This document shows positions 53,678 to 62,424 of a stretch of DNA of 62,424 bases, piece after piece. The first letter of the stretch is position 1; every line of letters starts with the position of its first letter. Source of the DNA: Oceanobacillus profundus (lineage in GTDB: Bacteria; Bacillota; Bacilli; Bacillales; Amphibacillaceae); the NCBI RefSeq assembly GCF_003515705.1, contig NZ_QWEH01000022.1, positions 1 through 62,424 on the forward strand, in the 5' to 3' direction. Position numbers and translations under genes: made by a program. The notes beneath the pieces were generated by a model. It saw only the letters and a list, made by a program, of their open reading frames with translations, was not told the DNA's origin and ran no database searches.

Positions 53678-54607
53678 TTATTTTGCCCACGCTTCATCAA
53701 TTCCAGTAATATGTACTGCTTCCTTTTGCTTCGATATCAAACTGGAAGAACATTTTCCCGTTTGTCCATCCGTTTGAAAAGGGATGCTCGTTTCCGCAGT
53801 TATTTTCAATGTCGTTGCTTCTAGTATCTCCACTTCTTTAAATCGTGTATGTATACCAAGGAAGACGGTTATAAACAATGCAAGCACCTTCCATTTCGAA
53901 ATGGAATGGATAATTAATAATGGGAATACATTCGGTTGTATTACTGCAGTAGGTATAATCTTCATCCCGCCGCCATAATAAGGATGATTTGCAATTGTCA
54001 CCATCCAGCAATCCTTTAGTATTCGTTTTTCATTATCGATTTCAAGCTCCATGGACATTGGTTTATAATACATTAAAACATATATCAATGCTATTACATA
54101 ACTAAGCGTTCCAAGTCCAAGCGCGTTCAAAAACCTTCGATAACTTGATTGATTTGCAGCGTGTGCGATTGCAGCATCAAAACCAAAGCCGATACTGTTG
54201 ACAAATTTACGCACTCCATACCCGTCTGCTGTGTAATTTCCAATCCAATATGGGCGTACCATATTATGTTCAATAATTTTTCGTAATATTTCTTCTGGCT
54301 TTCCTTTAATTCCACAACCTCTAGCAAAATCATTCCCGGATCCAGCCGGTATAAAGGCTATTCGAATTTCGGTCGATATTAAGCCATTCATAACCTCATG
54401 AATCGTCCCATCGCCACCAACGACGATAATGGTTTTCCCTTCTGGGTCTGCACTAATCTTTCTTGCAATAGCTTCTCCATGACCTTCATACTCAGTGAAG
54501 AAATACTGACTATCCATCTGCCTGTAAACAGCACTGTTCTGAATATCAGAAAATACTTTTAGAGCCCGACCAGAGCCTGCTTTTGGATTAATAATAAATA
54601 TATACAT
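53678..54607 (-). CDS. ytlR: diacylglycerol kinase family lipid kinase (YtlR-like)
   Basis: 309 residues of the DgkB/YegS fold (PF00781). FIINPKAGSGRA at the N-terminus, VVGGDGTIHEVMNGL (nucleotide-binding GGDGT) and AFIPAGSGNDFARGCGI are the kinase motifs. It phosphorylates a lipid; substrate unknown. Three bases separate it from the upstream gene, so they share an operon with ytlQ and thpR as in B. subtilis. Confidence 0.86.
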   Translation of the reverse strand: MYIFIINPKAGSGRALKVFSDIQNSAVYRQMDSQYFFTEYEGHGEAIARKISADPEGKTIIVVGGDGTIHEVMNGLISTEIRIAFIPAGSGNDFARGCGIKGKPEEILRKIIEHNMVRPYWIGNYTADGYGVRKFVNSIGFGFDAAIAHAANQSSYRRFLNALGLGTLSYVIALIYVLMYYKPMSMELEIDNEKRILKDCWMVTIANHPYYGGGMKIIPTAVIQPNVFPLLIIHSISKWKVLALFITVFLGIHTRFKEVEILEATTLKITAETSIPFQTDGQTGKCSSSLISKQKEAVHITGIDEAWAK

Positions 54608-54610
54608 ATA

Positions 54611-55573
54611 CTATTCCTCCAAATCAACAATCATTGTTGGACTCGTATCCACTTCCCATTCTGGACGTCTGAAGGAGGTTGAACTGCAATGCTTTAACAG
54701 AGCCTCTATAACCTTCAGCTGTGAGCTTTTTAAAGGAGATGTTAGCCTCCGCTTTTCTTGAAACCAATCTGGATATTTTGATTGGTCAACCAGCTTCGTT
54801 TGATATGGCTCTGTTGCAAAAACGATTGAATTTGTTCGCGATAGTACTGTCTTTTCTATCGGAAAATCAATGGAATAAGTTTGCAAGATACTGCGAATAA
54901 GTTTTTCAGTGCGCTTTAAAGCAATAATTGGACTTAAAATTTTCGTTTGCTTCTTCTCTTCTTCAACCAACCATGTTCGTTCATCCCAGGCCATAATAAC
55001 CGCACTAGTTTGTTTTTCGACAAAATAGATAATCTCGATACCAATAGGACTAATCAAGATTATTTCCGTTTCAACTGGTGCGTTTTTTATCTCAAAAACA
55101 GGAAAATACATTACCAAATACGTATCTGGAAAACGTTGCAGCAAATAGCGTAATAGTGGATCTTGATAATATTCTCTATCTACTATTGATGTGTGTGTAA
55201 TGGTGGAAGTGGCCCACTTCATTTGGAATTGAAACAGCTTATCTAAAAAATAGTGCTTCAGTTCCTCTTCCGATTCAGGTAAATCAGCGTATTGATTGCT
55301 TTCTTGTTTCGGCTTCGTTTCCTCCACCAGATCTTTACCTCGTTTAAATTTTGTTCTTAACTTCGAAAATACGGATCGCTCATTTCGATTCTGCTCAGCT
55401 GCTTCATCTGTTCCCGTGATCGACTCCCCGTTTTCTGGATTCTCCCAAATATAATATAGCTTATTCCAATTATCTTTTTTTAGTCTGATATATTGTGTTG
55501 GATAACGATAAGCATCCCATTCATAACGTGATAGATAATCCTGAAGCTTAATTAACTGCGCGATTGCTACCAC
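54611..55573 (-). CDS. ytlQ: YtlQ-like protein, possible nuclease-related fold
   Basis: 320 residues, YtlQ by length and place in the ytlR-ytlQ-ytlP order. The N-terminal third is charged and linker-like; the rest has a mixed alpha/beta pattern with YLVMYFPVFEIKNAPVE, faintly like NERD domains. Function unknown. The start is odd: the GTG at 55573 overlaps the AAAGGAGG SD, while an in-frame ATC at 55564 has an ideal 8-base spacer. Confidence 0.72.
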   Translation of the reverse strand: MVAIAQLIKLQDYLSRYEWDAYRYPTQYIRLKKDNWNKLYYIWENPENGESITGTDEAAEQNRNERSVFSKLRTKFKRGKDLVEETKPKQESNQYADLPESEEELKHYFLDKLFQFQMKWATSTITHTSIVDREYYQDPLLRYLLQRFPDTYLVMYFPVFEIKNAPVETEIILISPIGIEIIYFVEKQTSAVIMAWDERTWLVEEEKKQTKILSPIIALKRTEKLIRSILQTYSIDFPIEKTVLSRTNSIVFATEPYQTKLVDQSKYPDWFQEKRRLTSPLKSSQLKVIEALLKHCSSTSFRRPEWEVDTSPTMIVDLEE

Positions 55574-55605
55574 CTCCTTTGATTTTACAAGATCGTCCCT
55601 GCTCG

Positions 55606-56160
55606 TTACTGCAAACAGTACCGTTTTACAACTTCATATTTTGGAGTTTGCTTGGGATGAATACGAATTAACACTATTTCTGCGACACTTATTGACCACG
55701 TTTCATTCCACGTATTCTTTAGATCTTTCAAGGTATCTTTGCCTAGATTATCCGTTCCGTCCCATTTTTTTGCCAATGTGATATGCGGGGTATACGCTCG
55801 TGTTTCTTTCGGAAAACCGACAGTCATTGTACACGATTCAACGTATCTTTGAAGCTGTGCCAATGCATTTGTCTTGTTAACCCCTGCCCACAGTACACGT
55901 GGCTTATTCGGATTACCAAATACCCCAACTCCACCGACCTCAATATCGAATGAAGATATACGTTCAATCTCCTCTAATGCTTTTGTTAATTGCCTTATTC
56001 TATTATCGTCCACTTCACCTAAAAATTGTAGTGTGATATGCAAGTCCTTCTGATGTGTCCATTGCTTATACACTAATTTCTTCTGTAGTTCATTTTGCCA
56101 GCTTGTGAAATATGCTTGTAGCCTCTTCGGCAGTTGAATTGCAATAAAATAATGAGCCAT
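55606..56160 (-). CDS. thpR: RNA 2',3'-cyclic phosphodiesterase
   Basis: 184 residues of the 2H phosphoesterase family (LigT/YtlP). The two HXTX motifs, HITLQFLG (H41) and HITLAKKW (H126), form the active site that opens 2',3'-cyclic phosphates in RNA. Next gene to ytlQ, as in B. subtilis. Confidence 0.9.
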   Translation of the reverse strand: MAHYFIAIQLPKRLQAYFTSWQNELQKKLVYKQWTHQKDLHITLQFLGEVDDNRIRQLTKALEEIERISSFDIEVGGVGVFGNPNKPRVLWAGVNKTNALAQLQRYVESCTMTVGFPKETRAYTPHITLAKKWDGTDNLGKDTLKDLKNTWNETWSISVAEIVLIRIHPKQTPKYEVVKRYCLQ

Positions 56161-56174
56161 CCCTATTCCCTCAT

Positions 56175-56891
56175 TTATTTTTTTAATGACTTACAATAAG
56201 CTAATTCGCTTTCTGTTAATGGACGATAAGCGCCAAGCTTTAAATCTGGGTCTAATTGAAGTTCCCCCATGCGCAGGCGCTTTAAATATATAACTCGCTT
56301 CCCAACCGCTTCAAACATCCGCTTCACCTGGTGAAATTTGCCTTCTGTGATTGTCAGTTCAATTTCAGATATTGCATCACTTTGTAAAATAGTAAGTTCA
56401 CCAGGCTTTGCTTCATAACCATCTTCAAGCACAACTCCCTCACGGAAAACAGCTGTATCATCGACAGTTACTTTTCCATTTATTCGTGCAAAATAGGTTT
56501 TACCAATGTCTTTCTTTGGCGAAACAAGCTCATGAGCGAGTTCTCCGTCATTCGTAAGCAAAAGAAGACCCTCTGTATCTTTATCCAGCCTGCCAACAGG
56601 GAATGGCTTAAAATGTTGCACATCTTCTCCCAGGAGGTCAATAACCGTCTTCTCTCGCTTATCGGTTGTCGCCGAAATATAGCCAGGTGCTTTATTCATC
56701 ATCAAATAAATATACTGCTGGTAACGAATGATTTCCCCATTCACAGCAATCTCATCTTTATTCGGGTCTATCTTTTCACCGCTATCTTTTGAAACAATAC
56801 CATTAACTGTAACTTGTTTCTTCTTCAGTAACGCTTTAACTTCTTTTCTGCTCCCAACGCCCATGTTGGATAGCAATTTATCGAGTCGCAT
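56175..56891 (-). CDS. ytzG: 16S/23S rRNA pseudouridine synthase (RsuA family, YtzG)
   Basis: 238 residues: an S4 RNA-binding domain (1-60, RLDKLLSNMGVGSRKEV), then the RsuA/RluB catalytic domain with PVGRLDKDTEGLLLLTNDG, whose aspartate is the nucleophile, and ITEGKFHQVKRMFEAVG. It isomerises a uridine in rRNA; small-subunit U516 is typical for RsuA. SD AAAGGAG. Confidence 0.9.
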   Translation of the reverse strand: MRLDKLLSNMGVGSRKEVKALLKKKQVTVNGIVSKDSGEKIDPNKDEIAVNGEIIRYQQYIYLMMNKAPGYISATTDKREKTVIDLLGEDVQHFKPFPVGRLDKDTEGLLLLTNDGELAHELVSPKKDIGKTYFARINGKVTVDDTAVFREGVVLEDGYEAKPGELTILQSDAISEIELTITEGKFHQVKRMFEAVGKRVIYLKRLRMGELQLDPDLKLGAYRPLTESELAYCKSLKK

Positions 56892-56929
56892 CTTTATTCT
56901 CCTTTTAGAGGCACATTTAAACAGTTATT

Positions 56930-58546
56930 TTATCTTCCTAAAAATCTTCCCACTACAGGGATTCTGCCCCCAAATATATGTTCAAGCAGGGTTGATTTAT
57001 AAGCTAATACAAAATAAACAATTGCACCGCTGCCGGCACCTATACCAAGCATCACAATCGTAGCCCAACGTGATGTCTCATAAGGAAGAAAAAGTCCCAT
57101 AACAGCTTTCAATGTCCAAACAACGATACACATGATTAGGGTGAAAATTCCAATCAATATCGTTCGTTTAATGGTTTGTTTTAATTTAAAATTGAGGGCT
57201 TTTTTTAGACGCCAAAGATTTAACGTAACTGCAATTCCTGCCGCTAGCGCCGTACCAAAGATTGCCCCTTTTGCTCCAAATACGTGAATCAGCTGACTAT
57301 TGAGTAATACTTTTGCTAATACACCCGCCATTAAGCTTAACACTGCGTAATTTTGCTGATCGATGCCTTGCAGAATTCCGGCTGTCACTGTAAATAGAGC
57401 AAATAACAAGGCAACCGGTGCATACCATGCGAGCAATGAACCTGTTACTCCAATATTCTCCATGCCATATAATGCACCATATGCTTCGTTGGAAAGAATC
57501 GCAATGCCAACGGAAGCAGGAATAACAACCACTAAAATTATTTGCAGCGCTTGGTTAATCTGCTTCGTATACATGACCTCGTTTTTCTGCGTAAAGGACT
57601 CGGTTAGACTTGGCAACATAGCTAAAGAAAGCCCGGTTGCCACTGTCATTGGAATAATGACAACCTTATGTCCGTAAGTCATTATTGCAGAAGCAGCTGA
57701 AACCCATATATCCTCACGACCGCTAGCTAGCATCGCAGGTTGAAATGTAAACTGATCAACGAGCTGATACAACGGAATTGCCAGCCCAACCAAAACAAAT
57801 GGACCCGCATAACGAAACAGCTCTTTAAATAAATCTCTGGTTGGTATTGCATACGTATATTTTTGCTGTGCAATTTGCTTCTTGATAAAAGGCTTGCGTT
57901 TTTTCCAATAAATCGCCAAAACTAGACAAGACCCAACCGCACCAATAAATGCTGCAAATGTTGCGAAGCCTACAGCTGTCACAATTGTTCCACCTAAAAG
58001 ATGAATAATAATATAAGCTCCGATTAAGATAAAGCCAATTCGAACAATTTGCTCGACAACCTGTGACACAGCTGTCGGGCCCATCGATTGATGCCCTTGA
58101 AAAAAACCACGTAAAATACTCATTGAAGGGATAATAATTAAAGCGATACTGACCATACGTGTAACAAACGCTACATCATCAGCCGTAATAGGTGTATCCT
58201 CACCTTTTATTTGGAATCCGGCAATCCAATCGGCACTAAAATACAACATTAAAAAGGCAAACAGCCCGGTACCAAGCATAAGTAAGCTCGCAAGCCTAAA
58301 CATACGCATCCCGGTTTCATAATCACCAAGCGAATTATACTTAGATATAAATTTCGAAACTGCTGATGGTATTCCGACTGTTGATATACTGAGGAAAATA
58401 CTATATGGCGTATATGCATAACCATATAATGCACCACCAACAGCTCCAACAAGTACATTAAAAGGTATAACATAAATCATTCCTAGAAATTTTGATAAAA
58501 ACGACGCCCCTGTTAGAAGCATCGTACCTCTTATAATTTTCGACAT
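56930..58546 (-). CDS. ytgP: polysaccharide biosynthesis/lipid flippase YtgP (MOP superfamily)
   Basis: 538 residues with 14 membrane helices and the MOP-type start RGTMLLTGASFLSKFLGMIY. YtgP of B. subtilis has MurJ-like lipid II flippase activity alongside Amj. Likely role: moving lipid-linked sugars, including lipid II, across the membrane. SD GGTGAAATA. Confidence 0.88.
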   Translation of the reverse strand: MSKIIRGTMLLTGASFLSKFLGMIYVIPFNVLVGAVGGALYGYAYTPYSIFLSISTVGIPSAVSKFISKYNSLGDYETGMRMFRLASLLMLGTGLFAFLMLYFSADWIAGFQIKGEDTPITADDVAFVTRMVSIALIIIPSMSILRGFFQGHQSMGPTAVSQVVEQIVRIGFILIGAYIIIHLLGGTIVTAVGFATFAAFIGAVGSCLVLAIYWKKRKPFIKKQIAQQKYTYAIPTRDLFKELFRYAGPFVLVGLAIPLYQLVDQFTFQPAMLASGREDIWVSAASAIMTYGHKVVIIPMTVATGLSLAMLPSLTESFTQKNEVMYTKQINQALQIILVVVIPASVGIAILSNEAYGALYGMENIGVTGSLLAWYAPVALLFALFTVTAGILQGIDQQNYAVLSLMAGVLAKVLLNSQLIHVFGAKGAIFGTALAAGIAVTLNLWRLKKALNFKLKQTIKRTILIGIFTLIMCIVVWTLKAVMGLFLPYETSRWATIVMLGIGAGSGAIVYFVLAYKSTLLEHIFGGRIPVVGRFLGR

Positions 58547-58848
58547 TATTTCACCCGCATCTTTTTTACATTCCGAATTTCATTCTACTAATACAACTAA
58601 CTTCTTTTAAAAAATACCAATCTTCATTTTACCACACTTAATCAGCAGTTTCTTCCTATAATGTTCGTCTGGAATCATCAATTTTTGGCAAATAGGACTG
58701 TAAATAACTTTTCTTTTTTTCATACATTCGCTTAGATAAAGGTTTAGAGGATCAGAAGTTTTCTAAAGAGCTTTTCAAATTTATTCTGTCATCTATGGCG
58801 AAATGTAGTGTATAAGTGGTAATATACATAGGAAAGGAATGAATCAAA
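58547..58848. other. divergent promoter region between ytgP and ytfP
   Basis: AT-rich, no gene seen. It must hold the promoters of both divergent genes; I could not pick out a convincing -35/-10 pair. It ends with AAAGGAATGAATCAAA, the SD of ytfP. Confidence 0.4.
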
Positions 58849-60123
58849 TTGAAATATGATGTAATTGTAATTGGCGGAGGTCCATCTGGGCTTATGGCAG
58901 CCATATCAGCAGCCGAGCATGGTGCAAAGACAATGCTCCTTGAAAAAGGAAAAAAGCTCGGGAAAAAGCTTGCCATCTCTGGTGGCGGCAGATGTAACGT
59001 AACAAACAGACTCCCGCAGGATGAAGTGATTAAACATATCCCCGGAAATGGGAAATTTCTATATAGTGCATTTTCTATCTTTAATAACTATGATATTATC
59101 GATTTTTTTGAAAATATGGGCGTAGCATTGAAAGAAGAGGATCATGGCAGAATGTTTCCTGTTTCTAACTCTGCACAAAGCGTTGTTAATGCCCTTATCG
59201 ATAAATTAAATGATTTACATGTATCAATAAACATGAACACGAAAGTCAAAGCTGTACACTATGATAACACGACACACACGGTTATCTTAGAAGATGGAGA
59301 AAAAATAAACACCAAAACGATTGTTATTGCAGCCGGCGGAAAAGCTGTCCCTCACACCGGATCTACAGGTGATGGCTATGCTTGGGCGAAGAAGGCGGGA
59401 CATACGATTACAGAGCTTTACCCTACAGAGGTTGCACTGACATCAAAAGAGCCTTTCATCCAAAACAAAAGCCTGCAAGGTCTTTCCTTACGCAACGTTG
59501 CTTTATCTGTTTTAAACAAAAAAGGTAAGCCTATTATCACGCATCAAATGGACATGCTCTTCACCCATTTTGGTGTATCTGGACCCGCGGTATTACGTTG
59601 CTCTCAATTTGTAGTTAAAGAATTAATGAAGGGAAATAAACAAGTTCCCGTTTTATTGGATGCTTTACCTGATAAAGACGAAGATAAATTGGTACAACAT
59701 CTTTTAGAAACAATGGAATTAAGTCCTAAAAAATCATTCAGAAATGTGATAAAAGGAATTGTACCCGAACGTTTATTAAACTACATCCTTATACAAAACA
59801 ATGTTACAGATGAGCAAAAGTGTGCGAATGTGTCAAAAGAAACGGTTCGCTCGATCGTGCACACAATTAAAAACTTTCACTTCTATGTGCATGGTTCGTT
59901 GCCGCTTGAGAAAGCCTTTGTAACAGGTGGCGGTGTTACCATTAAGGAAATTGTACCGAATACGATGCAATCTAAATTAATGCATGGGCTTTATTTTTGC
60001 GGGGAAATATTGGATATTCACGGCTATACCGGTGGTTACAATATCACCTCAGCACTTGTAACAGGTAGGCTTGCCGGAATGAATGCAGCCACTGAAGCGT
60101 CTTATATGGTATATGATTCCTAG
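58849..60123 (+). CDS. ytfP: NAD(P)/FAD-dependent oxidoreductase YtfP (BaiN/HI0933-like)
   Basis: 424 residues. [18 protein letters not shown] binds FAD, and [28 protein letters not shown] and [13 protein letters not shown] are HI0933/BaiN family (PF03486) signatures. The reaction is not established; relatives reduce flavin-linked substrates. TTG start with AAAGGA upstream. Place next to ytgP matches B. subtilis. Confidence 0.88.
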   Translation: MKYDVIVIGGGPSGLMAAISAAEHGAKTMLLEKGKKLGKKLAISGGGRCNVTNRLPQDEVIKHIPGNGKFLYSAFSIFNNYDIIDFFENMGVALKEEDHGRMFPVSNSAQSVVNALIDKLNDLHVSINMNTKVKAVHYDNTTHTVILEDGEKINTKTIVIAAGGKAVPHTGSTGDGYAWAKKAGHTITELYPTEVALTSKEPFIQNKSLQGLSLRNVALSVLNKKGKPIITHQMDMLFTHFGVSGPAVLRCSQFVVKELMKGNKQVPVLLDALPDKDEDKLVQHLLETMELSPKKSFRNVIKGIVPERLLNYILIQNNVTDEQKCANVSKETVRSIVHTIKNFHFYVHGSLPLEKAFVTGGGVTIKEIVPNTMQSKLMHGLYFCGEILDIHGYTGGYNITSALVTGRLAGMNAATEASYMVYDS

Positions 60124-60189
60124 GATTTTTTTGCTCGCTTCGGTCAACCTAAGATTGTCTGATACTTTGACAGAAAGGGTTGATGATAC

Positions 60190-60396
60190 ATGCAAAAGAA
60201 CGGTGCTTGGTTACCACTTCTTGCTTCCGTCGGCGTTGGGGCAGCTACCTATTATACCATGACAAGAAATAATCAAAACCTTGGTCAAGTTGCTCAAAAA
60301 TTCTTACCATTCATGTCTGGTGGAATGGGTGGTAATAACAGCAATAGTGGAAATAATAGCAGTAGTGGAAGCATGGGTCCCTTTGGGATGAGCTAA
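60190..60396 (+). CDS. small protein with one membrane helix and Gly/Asn/Ser-rich tail
   Basis: 68 residues. LPLLASVGVGAATYYTM is a membrane helix near the N-terminus; a short amphipathic part follows, then a tail of Gly, Ser and Asn. AAAGGG lies ten bases upstream. Not recognised as a named family; a YtxH-like or sheath peptide is only a guess. Probably in the ytfP unit. Confidence 0.6.
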   Translation: MQKNGAWLPLLASVGVGAATYYTMTRNNQNLGQVAQKFLPFMSGGMGGNNSNSGNNSSSGSMGPFGMS

Positions 60397-60523
60397 TCAG
60401 ATAAAGCCTTCTGTAGCAATAATTTCCAGCATGAAATGTCATGAATTATTCTCTGATATTTCGCTTGGAAAATGCAATTCACGATGCAGTAAGAAAGTAT
60501 CCTACTACTTACTTAGCTGCAAA

Positions 60524-60550
60524 AAAAGCGTGCCATTTTGGTACGCTTTT
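60524..60550 (+). terminator. intrinsic terminator
   Basis: AAAAGCGTGCC/GGTACGCTTTT stem with one G-U pair, A and T flanks, after the small membrane protein gene. Confidence 0.75.
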
Positions 60551-60655
60551 AAAATTGTAGTTTAATTGCGAATTATCCCACTTTTTATATAGTATGGTCT
60601 TCACTGTATCAGTTAGTGTATACTAAAAAAATATATATCTTTAGGGGGAACAAAA

Positions 60656-61843
60656 ATGAAACGATTTGGTTTACTCGCACGAATTATTACTGCCATTATT
60701 TTAGGTATTGCCATTGGTTCCTTCAGTAATGATTGGCTTATACAATTCTTTGCAACATTTAATGGGCTCTTTGGTAACTTTCTGAGCTTCATTATCCCAC
60801 TTATTATCCTTGGTTTCATCACACCGGGAATTGGAGAAGTTGGACGTGGTGCAGGAAAATTGTTAAGTGTTACTGCCGGCCTTGCGTATACTTCAACAAT
60901 CATTGCCGGAATCATTGCTTTCTTTACTGCTAAAAGTCTTTATCCCACAATGCTAAGTGGTCAGTCTCTTCAAGCATTTACAGATCCTACTGCTGGATTA
61001 AGTGAAGCATTCTTTGTAATTGATATGGCTCCACCAATGGAGGTTGTAACAGCATTATTGCTTTCATTTGTTATCGGTATTGGAATTGCAGCGGTTAGAA
61101 GTAATACATTACTAAATATAGCGAATGACTTTCGTGATATCGTCCAACTTGTTATCGAAAAGGTAATTATTCCGTTACTTCCTTTCCATATCTTTGGTAT
61201 TTTCGCCAATATGACGCATGCAGGACAAGTTGCAACGATTCTAAGTGTTTTTGCAAAAGTGTTTGTTATGATTATCGTACTTCATATTTTATATTTAGTC
61301 GTTCAATATACTGTTGCTGGTTCATTAAGTAAACAAAATCCATTCATTATGCTAAAAAAGATGACTCCTGCCTATTTTACTGCATTGGGAACACAATCAT
61401 CAGCAGCAACGATTCCGGTAACATTAGAACGAACGAAAACCATAAAGGCTCGAAAAAATATCGCAGATTTTACCGTACCATTATTAGCAAATATTCATCT
61501 ATCTGGAAGTACAATTACATTGATGAGCTGTTCACTTGCTGTTTTATTTTTACAAGGAGAAGCAGTCTCATTTATCTCAATTTTACCATTCCTACTTATG
61601 TTAGGTGTTACAATGGTAGCTGCCCCAGGAGTTCCAGGTGGAGCGGTTATGGCCGCAATTGGATTATTAGAGGTTATGCTGCACTTTAATCCTACAATGG
61701 TATCTTTAATGATTGCACTATACTTAGCACAGGATAGTTTCGGAACAGCATGTAATGTAACTGGTGACGGAGCTATTACTGTCATCACTGATTCGATAAG
61801 CACTAAATTTAATATTACAGAAGCTGATAAATCAGAAGCTTAA
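60656..61843 (+). CDS. dicarboxylate/amino acid:cation symporter (DAACS)
   Basis: 395 residues, DAACS family (PF00375). ALGTQSSAATIPVTLE is the serine-rich HP1 loop, MVAAPGVPGGAV is HP2, and DSFGTACNVTGDGA is the conserved segment of helix 8. It imports glutamate, aspartate or a dicarboxylate with sodium or protons. Its own promoter (TTGCGA, TATAGT region) lies after the previous terminator. Substrate by family only. Confidence 0.9.
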   Translation: MKRFGLLARIITAIILGIAIGSFSNDWLIQFFATFNGLFGNFLSFIIPLIILGFITPGIGEVGRGAGKLLSVTAGLAYTSTIIAGIIAFFTAKSLYPTMLSGQSLQAFTDPTAGLSEAFFVIDMAPPMEVVTALLLSFVIGIGIAAVRSNTLLNIANDFRDIVQLVIEKVIIPLLPFHIFGIFANMTHAGQVATILSVFAKVFVMIIVLHILYLVVQYTVAGSLSKQNPFIMLKKMTPAYFTALGTQSSAATIPVTLERTKTIKARKNIADFTVPLLANIHLSGSTITLMSCSLAVLFLQGEAVSFISILPFLLMLGVTMVAAPGVPGGAVMAAIGLLEVMLHFNPTMVSLMIALYLAQDSFGTACNVTGDGAITVITDSISTKFNITEADKSEA

Positions 61844-61961
61844 CAGCTAAAGAAAAAGCGCCCTTAGCAACTGTAGAGTAGGAAGCCTATTTTCAATACT
61901 GCACTTATAAGACGTAGCTAATTAGGTACTATGGCAATCAAATTTCATAGTAACATAAACA

Positions 61962-62008
61962 ATAAAAAGGGATGTCCTCATCACATATGAGACACATCCC
62001 TTTTTATT
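61962..62008. terminator. intrinsic terminator of the symporter gene
   Basis: AATAAAAAGGGATGT pairs with ACATCCCTTTTTATT, with an inner CTCAT/ATGAG stem. A and T tails on both sides make it bidirectional, so it may also back up the rRNA terminator. Confidence 0.85.
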
Positions 62009-62041
62009 GCTCAACGAAAACAATGTACTTCGTATATAATT

Positions 62042-62082
62042 GTAAAAAGGAGTTACGAATTATTTTCGTAACTCCTTTTTAC
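62042..62082 (-). terminator. rRNA operon terminator
   Basis: A perfect 18-bp stem (GTAAAAAGGAGTTACGAA and complement) directly after the 5S gene on the minus strand. Confidence 0.9.
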
Positions 62083-62086
62083 ATGT

Positions 62087-62202
62087 GCCTGGCGGCGTCC
62101 TACTCTTGCAGGGGCAAAGCCCCAACTACCATCGGCGCTGAAGAGCTTAACTTCTGTGTTCGGCATGGGAACAGGTGTAGCCTCTTCGCTATTGCTACCA
62201 GA
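62087..62202 (-). rRNA. rrf: 5S ribosomal RNA
   Basis: The minus strand reads GAACACAGAAGTTAAGCTCT and GCGCCGATGGTAGT, and ends GTAGGACGCCGCCAGG, all strongly conserved Bacillus 5S segments. Ends set by comparison, to within a base or two. Confidence 0.96.
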
Positions 62203-62322
62203 CAATCCTCAAAAACAAGGACAAGTTTTATTATATGCATTTCTGAATAAAAATGCAAGGTTTTTTTGAATTTATACCTTAAAAACTAAATAAGAGAAAA
62301 CAAGACATCAAATAAAGAATTT

Positions 62323-62424
62323 AGTTAAGTCCTCGATCGATTAGTATCCGTAAGCTCCACGTGTCACCACGCTTCCACACCGAACCTATCAACCTCATCG
62401 TCTCTGAGGGATCTTACTCACTCG
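62323..62424 (-). rRNA. rrl: 23S ribosomal RNA, 3' end only
   Basis: The minus strand ends with ACTAATCGATCGAGGACTTAA, less its first base, the conserved 3' end of Bacillus 23S rRNA. The gene runs off the window; about 102 bases are present. The 5S-23S spacer is 62203-62322. Confidence 0.94.

Overview
The window looks like a low-GC Gram-positive chromosome from a halotolerant member of the Bacillaceae (Oceanobacillus, Virgibacillus or Lentibacillus type). I infer this from AT-rich DNA, strong AGGAGG ribosome binding sites, frequent TTG and GTG starts, the yt* gene block in the order known from Bacillus subtilis (trmB, ytzH, ytmP, ytlR, ytlQ, ytlP, ytzG, ytgP, ytfP), a GlcT/PtsG antitermination unit, a PyrR attenuator, CcpA cre boxes, and many sodium-coupled and TRAP-type transporters. 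I see no prophage, insertion sequence, CRISPR array or tRNA gene.

1-20 kb: an AEC transporter, then a long, mostly minus-strand catabolic cluster. From upstream to downstream it carries: an FAD amine/D-amino-acid oxidase, a class I aminotransferase, a ThDP enzyme and an aldehyde dehydrogenase; then an ornithine-cyclodeaminase-family reductase; then a four-gene flavin/iron-sulfur dehydrogenase of the opine oxidase / D-hydroxyproline dehydrogenase / HcnABC type with its BFD-like iron-sulfur domain on a separate gene; a DctM-like transporter; an Asp/Glu racemase; a class III aminotransferase; and an APC permease. A CdaR/PucR regulator and a sodium:solute symporter lie divergently at the upstream end. 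I read this as uptake and oxidation of an imino, cyclic or N-substituted amino acid, substrate unknown. Intergenic regions in the cluster hold repeated and hairpin-rich leader elements that look regulatory.

20-28 kb: an acetate module. acsA (with a cre box at its promoter), a DUF485 protein and a first ActP symporter sit beside an operon of a second ActP symporter and a LytS/LytT two-component system.

28-35 kb: a fused TRAP permease and TAXI binding protein precede nadC, with niaR divergent. This suggests TRAP uptake of a pyridine carboxylate (quinolinate or nicotinate). Then follow a tiny charged ORF, glycerol dehydrogenase and a CHRD protein.

35-42 kb: a degenerate EAL protein (YkuI), an acyl-CoA-dehydrogenase-like flavoprotein, a MaoC protein, a lipocalin-like protein divergent from a MarR regulator with two identical palindromes between them, YkvI, two decayed genes, and a 52-bp tandem repeat array.

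42-62 kb: ptsG-glcT with RAT and terminator, helD, a possible orphan small RNA, prfC, yjzC, the uracil permease with PyrR attenuator, the yt* housekeeping block, a glutamate/dicarboxylate symporter, and the 3' end of an rRNA operon (5S and partial 23S, minus strand). Start codons were moved from the longest ORF where a Shine-Dalgarno (SD) sequence or family alignment favours another; gene symbols follow B. subtilis or E. coli usage.
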